Shown: in pieces, positions 1-6,585 of the stretch | Position numbering within the stretch: the stretch's first letter is position 1 | Layout: each line of letters opens with the position of its first letter | Assembly: GCA_002292165.1 (NCBI GenBank) | Contig: DBBK01000056.1 | Coordinates: 1 to 13,680 of the forward strand | Source: Brevundimonas sp. UBA986 | GTDB lineage: Bacteria > Pseudomonadota > Alphaproteobacteria > Caulobacterales > Caulobacteraceae | DNA length: 13,680 nucleotides | Direction: 5' to 3' | Made by a program: the position numbers and the translations under genes | The notes under the pieces: model-generated | Seen by the model: only the letters and a program-made list of their open reading frames with translations | Told to the model about the DNA's origin: nothing | Database searches by the model: none

Positions 1-1
1 C

Positions 2-1567
2 GACGCCGGCAAGACCACGCTGACCGAAAACCTGCTGCTGAAAGGCGGCGCGATCCGCCTTGCCGGTCAGGTGAAGGCGCGCGGCGACAGCCGGCGCGCC
101 CGCTCGGACTGGATGAAGATCGAGCAGGATCGCGGCATCTCCGTCACGTCCGCCGTGATGACCTTTGAGTACAAGGGCATCATCTGCAACCTGCTCGACA
201 CGCCCGGCCATGAGGACTTCAGTGAGGACACCTATCGCACACTGACGGCCGCTGACAGCGCCATCATGGTGATCGACGCGGCCAAGGGCATCGAAGCGCA
301 AACGCTGAAGCTCTTCGAGGTCTGCCGCCTGCGCGACATTCCGATCATCACCTTCATCAACAAGCTGGACCGCGAGGCCCTGGACCCGATGGAGCTGCTG
401 GACCAGATCGCGTCCCAGCTGCAGCTCGACCCCGCCCCGATCTGGTGGCCGGCCCAGAGCGGCAACCGCCTGCGCGGCATGATCGAGGTCGGGACCGGAA
501 ACTTCAAGCCCTATGCCCGCAAGGTCCCCGGCGCGGTCGAGGACGCGGGCCACCCCGAAGCCCTGCACATCGACGCCGCCTCGCAGCATTTCGAGGCGGG
601 CGAGCTGGGCGAGCTGCGCGAGGCCGCAGAGCTGGTCGAGGGCGGTTATCCGGCCTTCAACCAACAGTCCTTCCTCGAAGGCCATATGACGCCGATCCTG
701 TGGGGCTCGGCCCTGCGCCACTTCGGCATCGACGAACTGCTCAAGGCCATCGGCGACTGGGCCCCGCCGCCCAAGGTCATGAAGGCCCAGAAGGCCGCCC
801 CGCCCGAGACCCGCAACGCCCCTGCTCCCGTCGACCTGACCGTCGAGCCGGGCGCGAACGAAGTCACCGGCTTCGTCTTCAAGGTTCAGGCGAACATGGA
901 CCCCAACCACCGCGACCGGATCGCCATGTTCCGCATGGCCTCGGGCAGCTTCAAGCGCGGCATGAAGCTGAAGGTCCAGAACACCGGCAAACAGTTGTCG
1001 GTGAACGCCCCCATCATGTTCTTCGCCTCGGACCGCGAACTGGCCGAGGACGCCTTCGCCGGCGACGTCATCGGCATCCCGAACCACGGCGTCCTGCGCG
1101 TCGGCGACAGCCTGTCGGAGAGCGGCATGGTGCGTTTCGCCGGCCTGCCCAACTTCGCGCCGGAGATCCTGCAGCGGGTGCGGGTCAAGGACCCGCTCAA
1201 GGCCAAGCATCTGAAGAAGGCGCTGGACGGTCTGGCCGAAGAGGGCGTGACCCAGCTGTTCCGTCCGGAGCTGGGCGCGGACTTCATCGTCGGCGCCGTC
1301 GGCCAGCTGCAGTTCGAGGTCATGGCCGACCGGCTGGGCGAGGAATACGGCCTTGAGGTCATCTTCGAGCCGAGCCCCTACGCCGAGGCCCGCTGGGTCA
1401 ACGGTTCGGACGCCGACGTCGAGGACTTCGCCTCCAAATACCGGCCCCAGATGGCCCGCGACATCGACCAGGCCCCGGTCTTCCTGGCCAAGTCGAGCTG
1501 GGAGACCGGCTATGTCGGCGAGCGCTTCCCCAAGGTCGTCTTCACCAAGACGAAGGAACGCGGCTGA
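2..1567 (+). CDS. prfC: Peptide chain release factor 3 (RF3), 5'-truncated by the window edge
   Basis: RF3 is a cytoplasmic translational GTPase that strips RF1 or RF2 from the ribosome after peptide release. The reading frame is already open at base 2 with D-A-G-K-T-T, the end of the P-loop (G1), so the true start lies upstream. By comparison with E. coli RF3 about 20 residues are missing. Other GTPase signatures follow: R-G-I-S-V-T (switch I), D-T-P-G-H-E-D at about 197 (G3) and N-K-L-D at 359-370 (G4). The stretch D-T-P-G-H-E-D-F-S-E-D-T-Y-R-T-L-T is characteristic of RF3 rather than EF-G. The middle carries the beta-barrel domain (G-F-V-F-K-V-Q-A-N-M-D-P-N-H-R-D-R) and the C-terminal part contains F-R-P-E-L and I-V-G-A-V-G-Q-L-Q-F-E-V, both typical of RF3. 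The visible 521 residues fit a full-length family member of about 530-540. An in-frame GTG at 71 is internal and is not the start. Confidence 0.97.
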   Translation, partial: DAGKTTLTENLLLKGGAIRLAGQVKARGDSRRARSDWMKIEQDRGISVTSAVMTFEYKGIICNLLDTPGHEDFSEDTYRTLTAADSAIMVIDAAKGIEAQTLKLFEVCRLRDIPIITFINKLDREALDPMELLDQIASQLQLDPAPIWWPAQSGNRLRGMIEVGTGNFKPYARKVPGAVEDAGHPEALHIDAASQHFEAGELGELREAAELVEGGYPAFNQQSFLEGHMTPILWGSALRHFGIDELLKAIGDWAPPPKVMKAQKAAPPETRNAPAPVDLTVEPGANEVTGFVFKVQANMDPNHRDRIAMFRMASGSFKRGMKLKVQNTGKQLSVNAPIMFFASDRELAEDAFAGDVIGIPNHGVLRVGDSLSESGMVRFAGLPNFAPEILQRVRVKDPLKAKHLKKALDGLAEEGVTQLFRPELGADFIVGAVGQLQFEVMADRLGEEYGLEVIFEPSPYAEARWVNGSDADVEDFASKYRPQMARDIDQAPVFLAKSSWETGYVGERFPKVVFTKTKERG

Positions 1568-1617
1568 CCGGCGCGAAAGTTGTGCGCCCGGTTCAACGAA
1601 CGGTGGACCGGCCCCGA

Positions 1618-1630
1618 TAAAGCGGCTTTA
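1618..1630. repeat. Short palindrome TAAAGC-G-GCTTTA between prfC and the next gene
   Basis: The arms of six bases are perfect around a single central base, followed directly by GGG. It lies 50 bases after the prfC stop and 28 bases before the TTG start of the next gene. It could be a weak hairpin or an operator, but it has no T-tract and no recognised consensus, so no function is assigned. Confidence 0.3.
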
Positions 1631-1644
1631 GGGTGGGGGCTCTC

Positions 1645-1652
1645 GGGGGAGG
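1645..1652 (+). promoter_or_regulatory. Ribosome binding site deciding a TTG start
   Basis: GGGGGAGG lies five bases before TTG at 1658. This strong Shine-Dalgarno sequence, with the signal peptide that begins at that codon, favours TTG 1658 over the in-frame TTG-type starts near 1580, which would put a non-hydrophobic leader before the signal peptide. Confidence 0.7.
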
Positions 1653-1657
1653 TCATC

Positions 1658-2923
1658 TTGTCGTCAGTCGCTCAACGTCTCTTGTTCGCCCCGGTCTTCG
1701 CCCTGGCGCTGACCGCCCTTACGCCGCTGTCCGCCCTGGCCGAATGGCGGCGCGCCCAGAGCGAGCATTTCGTCGTCTACAGCGACGGCTCGGAACGGGC
1801 CCTGCGCGACTATACGGCCAAGCTCGAGCGCTTCGACCAACTGCTGACCGCCCGCTTCGGCGGCGCCCGCGCCGAGGCCCGCCGGCTGCCGGTCTATCTG
1901 GTCAGCGATGGACGGGCGCTGCGCGTCGCCGTGCCGGGCCTGCCCCCCGGCATCGCCGGCTACTACTCCAGCAGCGACAACGATGTCTTCGCCGTGCTGA
2001 TCCGGGGCGATGGCGACGACATCTTGCTGCACGAGTACAGCCACCACGTCATGGCCCGGTCCGGGGACGTCCCCTATCCGGGCTGGTTCCGTGAGGGGTT
2101 CGCCGAGTTCTTCGCCACCGCGACGGTGAGCGAGGCGGGTTCGGCGTCGTTCGGCCTGCCCAATATCGGGCGCCTGCAGGCCCTGGCCCAACAGCGCTGG
2201 CTGCCGATGGACGTGGTGCTGCGCGCTGACAGCTCGCTGGGCGTCGCCGGCCAGCAACAGATGGGGATGTACTACGCCCAGTCCTGGGCGCTGACGCACT
2301 GGCTGGTGACCGACGCCGCGCGGATCCGAAACCTTTCCGCATATGTCACGGCGGTCAATAGCGGCCGGGATCCTGTCGAGGCCTGGCAGGCGATCTTCGG
2401 CATGACGATGGATCAGCTGACGGCCCAGCTTCGCGACCACGTCCGGGGTCGCCTCACCTACGCCAAGCTCGACATTCCGCCGATCAGGCCGGTCATCACG
2501 GTGACGACCCTGTCGCCCGCCGCGGATACGGTCATCCTGCCGGCGATCAACGCGCGGTCCTGGAACCCCGAGGCGATCAACGGCCCCGCGCTTCTGGCGA
2601 CGCTGCGGGCCGCCGCGGCGCGCTTCCCCGACGATCCGCTGGCCCTGGTCGCCCAAGGCCGCGCGGAAATGCGCTGGGGCGACGAGGCCGCCGCCGAGAC
2701 GGCTCTGACCCATGCGCTCGACCTTCAGGGCGACAATGTCGAGGGCTTGATCCTGATGGCCGACCTGAGCACCAAACGGGGCCTCGACGCCACGGAAGAC
2801 GCTGAACAGACCCGGCAGTTTGAGTTGGCCCAAGGCTTCGTCGCCCGCGCCCTGGCGGCCGATCCCACCGACCAACGGGTCCACAACGCCCAGAGGCGCG
2901 TCCGCCGGTATGTCCGGGATTGA
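1658..2923 (+). CDS. Secreted gluzincin-type metallopeptidase-like protein with C-terminal TPR-like repeats
   Basis: Starting at TTG 1658 the protein is 421 residues. Residues 1-28 form a Sec signal peptide ending A-L-T-P-L-S-A-L-A before E29, so the product is probably periplasmic. H-E-Y-S-H-H begins at residue 125 and matches the HEXXH zinc motif. About 17 residues on, G-W-F-R-E-G-F-A-E-F-F supplies E146 as the expected third zinc ligand. This pattern is known from MA-clan peptidases of the Peptidase_MA_2 / DUF1570 kind. From about residue 302 to the end the chain is helical and repeat-like (A-L-V-A-Q-G-R-A-E-M-R-W-G-D and similar), consistent with two or three TPR units. All catalytic residues appear present, so activity is plausible but the substrate is unknown. 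It sits 90 bases after prfC with its own strong ribosome binding site. The overlapping minus-strand frame of about 520 codons is a GC-rich shadow. Confidence 0.85.
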   Translation: MSSVAQRLLFAPVFALALTALTPLSALAEWRRAQSEHFVVYSDGSERALRDYTAKLERFDQLLTARFGGARAEARRLPVYLVSDGRALRVAVPGLPPGIAGYYSSSDNDVFAVLIRGDGDDILLHEYSHHVMARSGDVPYPGWFREGFAEFFATATVSEAGSASFGLPNIGRLQALAQQRWLPMDVVLRADSSLGVAGQQQMGMYYAQSWALTHWLVTDAARIRNLSAYVTAVNSGRDPVEAWQAIFGMTMDQLTAQLRDHVRGRLTYAKLDIPPIRPVITVTTLSPAADTVILPAINARSWNPEAINGPALLATLRAAAARFPDDPLALVAQGRAEMRWGDEAAAETALTHALDLQGDNVEGLILMADLSTKRGLDATEDAEQTRQFELAQGFVARALAADPTDQRVHNAQRRVRRYVRD

Positions 2924-2971
2924 AGCTGGGCAGGCCTTCCTTCCGCCTTCCCGGCGTGGTTCTGTGTCGCC

Positions 2972-3310
2972 ATGTCCGCGATCTGGATCGCCACCCTTCT
3001 GAGCGCCCAGACCGCCGCCCCGGCGGCGCTGATCTCCTATGACGAGACGGTGCGGTGCGCGGGCCTGACCCAGGCCGCCTCCGAACTGGAGGGCGGAGAG
3101 TCGGCCGAGGGCAAGGCCCTGTCGGACGCGGCCCTCTACTGGTCCCTCGCCGCGACCCAGGCGGCCCAGGCCTCGAACCGGAACGCGACCGTCGCTGACG
3201 CCGACCAGAACCGCGCCCGCATCCGGGCGGTGCAACAGCTCAACGCCCGGGACGGCGATGCGAAGGCGGCCCTGCAGCGCTGCCGCGCCCGCACGCCCGA
3301 CCTCGGGTGA
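2972..3310 (+). CDS. Small hypothetical protein, probably exported
   Basis: This encodes 112 residues of unrecognised family. The first 18 or so residues (M-S-A-I-W-I-A-T-L-L-S-A-Q-T-A-A-P-A) resemble a short signal peptide with an Ala-rich cleavage region, but the hydrophobic core is short. The rest is predicted helical and charged, with two cysteines (V-R-C-A-G-L and L-Q-R-C-R-A) near the two ends of the mature part that could form a disulfide in the periplasm. The start ATG lacks a clear Shine-Dalgarno. The gene follows the preceding peptidase by 48 bases on the same strand and may be cotranscribed with it. Coding is supported by consistently G/C third positions. No function is proposed. 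Confidence 0.7.
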   Translation: MSAIWIATLLSAQTAAPAALISYDETVRCAGLTQAASELEGGESAEGKALSDAALYWSLAATQAAQASNRNATVADADQNRARIRAVQQLNARDGDAKAALQRCRARTPDLG

Positions 3311-3318
3311 TCACCCGA
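3303..3318. repeat. Perfect 16-base palindrome across the stop codon of the small hypothetical gene
   Basis: TCGGGTGATCACCCGA is its own reverse complement. It contains the TGA stop (3308-3310) of the upstream gene and ends on the A of an ATG at 3318. As RNA it could fold into a six-pair stem with a GATC loop. No T-run follows, so it is not a canonical intrinsic terminator. A second, shorter palindrome, TTTCCGGAAA, lies at 3336-3345. Confidence 0.55.
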
Positions 3319-3446
3319 TGGCGGAATCCCCCGCATTTCCGGAAAAACCTGAGCTGAACCGCCCGAGCGGCCCTGCGTTTGCGTGGAGCCCCTCAGGACC
3401 GCCCCTGCGGTCCCGAAGCGGGACGACCGAGAGGCTCACGAGGCGC

Positions 3447-4700
3447 ATGTTTGAATTCGGCAGGGATCTGAGACGGCTGTTCGCCCAGGCGCGCGAGAGC
3501 GAGGACCTGAGCTGGCTGGAGCTGATCGGTGTGGATCTGCTCGCCGTCGAGGCGCGCCAGCAATGCACCGACGCGGGCCGGGTCTCCTGCGCCAAGCCCC
3601 ATCCCGCCTGGCTGCGCGGTGCGGCCCTGTGGCGCGAGCATGCCCGCCGCACCGGCTCGGCCGACAGCATCCGCAAGGCCCTGGGCGCCGCCCTGGACGC
3701 CGCGCGGCAGGCCAGGACCAACGACGAGATCGCCCGGGCCGCCATCGAAAAGGCCCTGACCCTGCTGCTGCGCTTCGACCTGTCGGGCGGTCGCGGCGTG
3801 CTGGACATGGCCGCCGAGGCCGTGCCCGGAACCCGCGAGTGCCGCCCGGCGACCGTGGCCCTGATCTCCGCCGTCCACGCCCGCATCCGCTCGCGCCAGG
3901 CCCGGTTCGAAGACGACCAGAAGGACGGTTCCGGCGCCCTGATGGCGGCCGCCGCCCTGCTGGACGCCGCCATCCACGAGATGGACCGCACCCGGGCCGG
4001 CAATCTGGACGAGCTGCGCATGGACCGCGCCGCCCTGGCCCTTGAGGTCGGCCTGACCCGTCGCGATCCGAACCTGCTGGACCAGGCCGGGCGCGAACTG
4101 CTGCGTCTGGTCGAGAGCGCCTCGCCCGACTATCGCCCCCTGACCCGCGCCCGCGCCCTGACCCTCTGCGGGGCCGGCATGTCGGCCCTCGGCGCCCTGG
4201 CCGACAATGAGGCCGCGCGCGATCAGGGCCGGGCCATGTTCGACGCCGCCGCCGACCAGTTCACCCCCGACCACAGCCCGCTGGACTGGGTCGTGATCCA
4301 GATCGTGCGCGGCGGCGCCCCGGGCGCCGTCTCCCTGGCCGCCCTGCGTCAGGCCGAGTCCCTGACCGCCGGCCAGTCGCTGGTCGTCGGCGCCATGGCC
4401 CGCGACATGTTGATCGAGGGCGAGATCGCCGCCGCGACCTCGACCGGCGACGTGCCGCGTCTGACCGACGCCGAGACCGCCGCCCGCATCCGCCTGGCCA
4501 GCAATCCGTCGGAGCTGGACTGGGCCGTGGAACAGATCGCCATGGCCCGCATCGCCCGGGCCCGCGCCCTGCTGACCGGTTCGGACGACAGCGCCGCCTC
4601 TCTGGCCCTGCTGGAGGCCGCCGAGGTGGCCAGCGACCACGGCCTGTTGGACCTGGCCGCCCGCGCCCGGTCCCTGTTGGCGGTGCGGCTGACCGCCTGA
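3447..4700 (+). CDS. Hypothetical alpha-helical repeat protein
   Basis: From ATG 3447 the protein is 417 residues, beginning M-F-E-F-G-R-D-L-R-R-L-F, a start I recall in Caulobacterales hypothetical proteins of this type. There is no signal peptide or membrane segment, so it is probably cytoplasmic. Almost the whole chain reads as amphipathic helices rich in Ala, Leu, Arg and Asp, spaced like an alpha-solenoid or degenerate TPR array. No enzymatic motif is visible. An in-frame ATG at 3318 would add 43 residues, but that stretch is Pro/Ser-rich, has about 74% G/C at third positions against clearly more in the body, and starts on a palindrome without a Shine-Dalgarno, so I treat it as leader. 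Neither start has a good ribosome binding site. The gene lies on the same strand as its neighbours; its role is unknown. Confidence 0.75.
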   Translation: MFEFGRDLRRLFAQARESEDLSWLELIGVDLLAVEARQQCTDAGRVSCAKPHPAWLRGAALWREHARRTGSADSIRKALGAALDAARQARTNDEIARAAIEKALTLLLRFDLSGGRGVLDMAAEAVPGTRECRPATVALISAVHARIRSRQARFEDDQKDGSGALMAAAALLDAAIHEMDRTRAGNLDELRMDRAALALEVGLTRRDPNLLDQAGRELLRLVESASPDYRPLTRARALTLCGAGMSALGALADNEAARDQGRAMFDAAADQFTPDHSPLDWVVIQIVRGGAPGAVSLAALRQAESLTAGQSLVVGAMARDMLIEGEIAAATSTGDVPRLTDAETAARIRLASNPSELDWAVEQIAMARIARARALLTGSDDSAASLALLEAAEVASDHGLLDLAARARSLLAVRLTA

Positions 4701-4732
4701 CCAGCTTCACCATAGCGTGCTAGCTGTGGCGG

Positions 4733-5284
4733 ATGCTGAACCGTCTGCCCTGGATACTGGTCCTGTTCCGCCTCGCGGCCGGGCCCGCCATGATCGGTCT
4801 CGCCGTTGTCGGGCGACCCGGCCTGTGCGCCCTGCTGCTGGCGCTCGGCGTCCTGTCCGACATCTTTGACGGGATCATCGCCCGGCGACTGAAGGTTGCG
4901 ACCGAGGCCCTCAGAACCTGGGACAGCCGCGCCGACGTCGTCTTCTGGATCTCGGCCTTCGCCGCGGTCGCCATCGCCCGCCCCGGCCTGATCCCCCTGC
5001 TCTGGCCCGCCGCCGCCCTGATCGCGGCGCTGGAGATCGCCAACCATCTGGTCAGCTTCGCCCGCTTCCGTCGCGAGGCCTCGCCGCACCACTATCTGTC
5101 CAAGCTGTTCGGACTGGGTCTGTGGGCCCTGGTCACCCAGGCCCTGCTCACAGGAGGCGCCCTGCCGACCCTGTGGATCGTGCTCGCCCTCGGCGTCGCC
5201 TCCCAGATCGAGGCCTTCGCCATCACGATGCGGCTCAGGGAATGGCGTTGTGATGTGCCTTCGGTGTTCAGCCTGAAGGGCTGA
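4733..5284 (+). CDS. CDP-alcohol phosphatidyltransferase family membrane protein
   Basis: This 183-residue integral membrane protein belongs to the family (PF01066) that transfers a phosphatidyl group from a CDP-linked donor to an alcohol in phospholipid synthesis at the inner membrane. The signature D-x2-D-G-x2-A-R-x8-G-x3-D-x3-D is seen as D43, D46-G47, A50-R51, D64 and D68. All four metal-binding aspartates are present, but the second glycine is replaced by L60. Several hydrophobic helices flank the motif (I-L-V-L-F-R-L-A-A-G-P-A near the N terminus, others to about residue 170), and the length fits a PgsA-like enzyme. The acceptor alcohol cannot be read from the sequence, so no gene symbol is given. 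The gene starts 32 bases after the preceding stop, with only a weak GGCGG before the ATG. Confidence 0.88.
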   Translation: MLNRLPWILVLFRLAAGPAMIGLAVVGRPGLCALLLALGVLSDIFDGIIARRLKVATEALRTWDSRADVVFWISAFAAVAIARPGLIPLLWPAAALIAALEIANHLVSFARFRREASPHHYLSKLFGLGLWALVTQALLTGGALPTLWIVLALGVASQIEAFAITMRLREWRCDVPSVFSLKG

Positions 5285-5330
5285 GGCGACCGTCAAACGT
5301 CGTAGCCGGAGAATATAAAAACGGGCGCCA

Positions 5331-5350
5331 AACCGTGCCAAACCGTGCCA
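5331..5350. repeat. Tandem repeat, two copies of AACCGTGCCA
   Basis: Two identical 10-base units abut exactly. The upstream context (GCGCCA) matches the tail of a unit, and the downstream AACTG matches the start of a third in four of five bases. It is too short to assign a role; replication slippage or a binding-site repeat are both possible. Confidence 0.75.
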
Positions 5351-5522
5351 AACTGATTTTCGGTCTGAGCGAAATCAGTAGCTTGTCAGACCGCCTGATA
5401 GGCGCCCTGCCAGATTATGCGAAGTTCCGGCGGCCTGTCGGACATACGGAAACGCCTGCCCCAAACCTGTCAAAGACCGTCGGGGCGACATGGGTCGGCG
5501 GTGCGGGCGGCGCAAGGTTAAG

Positions 5523-5540
5523 TCAGGAATAAATTCCTGA
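5523..5540. repeat. 18-base palindrome TCAGGAAT-AA-ATTCCTGA
   Basis: Two perfect 8-base arms flank a central AA, about 80 bases upstream of the lipoprotein start at 5621. The A/T-rich symmetric core looks more like a site for a dimeric DNA-binding protein than a terminator, because the loop would be too small for the full stem and no T-tract follows. The regulator, if any, is unknown. Confidence 0.6.
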
Positions 5541-5620
5541 GCCCGCATCCCATAGGGGGCTTCTGCTCTACCAGAGCGCGGCCATTGCATGGGGCGCTCA
5601 ACCCTGACAATCATCCCGCC

Positions 5621-5986
5621 ATGAACGTTCAATCGAAGATTGCCCTGTTGTCCGCGGCAGCCACGGTGTTTGCGTTATGCGGCTGTGCTGGATCACGTGA
5701 ATTACATGCCCTGCCCAGTAGCGCCTTTGATGAGCAGATCAGCCAAGCCGTTCCTATCGGGACGAGTATATCCGAGGCGCAAGGTTTGCTGATTTCAAAA
5801 GGCTATCGTTGCTTTCGCGGCGAAGGCTCAGATCCAAGGCCGCTCATAGCTTGTGTCAGTCGGGCGCGTACCTTGGGGAAGCTCACACCGAAAGATTGGC
5901 AAATCAAGTTATACTATGACGCCAATGACCGAGTGATCGACATCGTTACGAGCGTCTATCCCGCGTACGACTGGCGCATCAGCTAG
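5621..5986 (+). CDS. Small lipoprotein, atypical base composition
   Basis: This encodes 121 residues. The N terminus is a lipoprotein signal peptide (N-V-Q-S-K-I-A-L-L-S-A-A-A-T-V-F-A) ending in the lipobox L-C-G-C, so the product should be lipid-anchored in the cell envelope. ATG 5621 is preferred over an in-frame ATG at 5585, because it puts the charged end and hydrophobic core in the normal place. The mature part has G-T-S-I-S-E-A-Q-G-L-L and a closing segment W-Q-I-K-L-Y-Y-D-A-N-D-R-V, vaguely like the BamE/SmpA fold (helix pair, then a beta strand with D-x-x-G/D-R-V). This resemblance is only an inference. Two further cysteines (Y-R-C-F-R and I-A-C-V-S) could pair. Hand counts of four 60-base lines give about 45-62% GC, well below the flanking genes, suggesting transfer or relaxed selection. 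It converges on another lipoprotein gene 39 bases away. Confidence 0.75.
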   Translation: MNVQSKIALLSAAATVFALCGCAGSRELHALPSSAFDEQISQAVPIGTSISEAQGLLISKGYRCFRGEGSDPRPLIACVSRARTLGKLTPKDWQIKLYYDANDRVIDIVTSVYPAYDWRIS

Positions 5987-6025
5987 GGTCGGCACGCCAT
6001 GTCCGCGTCCCAGCCATCGCGGATC

Positions 6026-6565
6026 TCATCTTTGAGCGAACAGGCCGTTCATGCTCTTCAACTGATATCGCTCCAGCGGGCTATCGCTTCCCGAAACGAC
6101 GAACGAGAATTCCACCAGGCCGACGACCGGACAGACGATGCTCGTGGTCGTCCCTCGATCCGATACGGCGCTGATCTCGTTGCAAGGCATCGACCAATAC
6201 TGCCTGGGCCCGGCGGAATAGTGGAAGGCGCCGCCCAGGAAATCCGCGGGCGGCAAGGCCGACAGAAGGGGTTGTCCGCCCGTCGTCTGGAAACAGCCGA
6301 TCGAACCCTGCGAGCATGGCGACAGAGGGTCACCGGGCCCCTCCTTCTGTGGCGCATCACGATCATCGCGAAACGACGCCCACGTCTGACCAGACGCCGG
6401 ATCGACGAACATCGACACGCCCTTGAAGCCGCCCTCTGTGGCTTCATAGGCGACGCTGTAATTCAGAGCGCTCACGCCCTGCCCGGATTGAGAGTCGGCT
6501 TCCCGAACAGGCTGGGAACAGCCTCCGACTGCGGTCAGCAGAGCGAGGATGAAGGAAGGGCGCAT
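6026..6565 (-). CDS. Lipoprotein of unknown function
   Basis: Read on the minus strand from ATG 6565 this gives 179 residues. The start M-R-P-S-F-I-L-A-L-L-T-A-V-G-G-C is a short lipoprotein signal peptide with lipobox V-G-G-C, and GGGGCGGA lies just upstream. The open frame extends further to 6715, but that extension is Arg-rich and overlaps cysQ, so it is not used. The mature protein has four more cysteines (C-S-Q-G-S-I-G-C and two others), fitting an envelope protein with disulfides, and no known domain that I recognise. The gene begins 20 bases after the cysQ stop on the same strand, so the two are probably cotranscribed. One 60-base line counts to about 57% GC, lower than the window in general. 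A plus-strand frame of 196 codons covering the same bases has no signal or family features and is taken as a shadow. Confidence 0.72.
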   Translation of the reverse strand: MRPSFILALLTAVGGCSQPVREADSQSGQGVSALNYSVAYEATEGGFKGVSMFVDPASGQTWASFRDDRDAPQKEGPGDPLSPCSQGSIGCFQTTGGQPLLSALPPADFLGGAFHYSAGPRQYWSMPCNEISAVSDRGTTTSIVCPVVGLVEFSFVVSGSDSPLERYQLKSMNGLFAQR

Positions 6566-6585
6566 GGCGGGCTCCGCCCCCTGCC

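Larger units (their letters stand above)
5285..5620. other. Gene-poor stretch of lower GC content
   Basis: No convincing gene is seen in these 336 bases. An open frame from GTG 5335 to 5532 (65 codons) begins inside a tandem repeat and resembles nothing I know. A minus frame reaching 5632 runs into the neighbouring lipoprotein start. The stretch has A/T-rich runs (for example around 5311-5321), a 10-base tandem repeat, an 18-base palindrome and a small hairpin GCTCT-ACC-AGAGC at 5565-5577. It presumably holds the promoter of the downstream lipoprotein gene, but I cannot place -35 and -10 elements with confidence. Confidence 0.6.

Noticed and set aside
1664..3235. Minus-strand open frame of 523 codons
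   Set aside because: It lies opposite a signal-peptide-bearing metallopeptidase gene and shows no domain of its own.
5335..5532. 65-codon open frame starting at GTG
   Set aside because: It starts inside a tandem repeat, ends inside the palindrome, has no ribosome binding site and shows no recognisable protein features.
5555..5590. Minus-strand sequence resembling a tRNA D-arm (GGTAGAGCA)
   Set aside because: The D-loop is too short and no anticodon stem, T-loop or acceptor stem can be paired, so it is at most a chance match or remnant.
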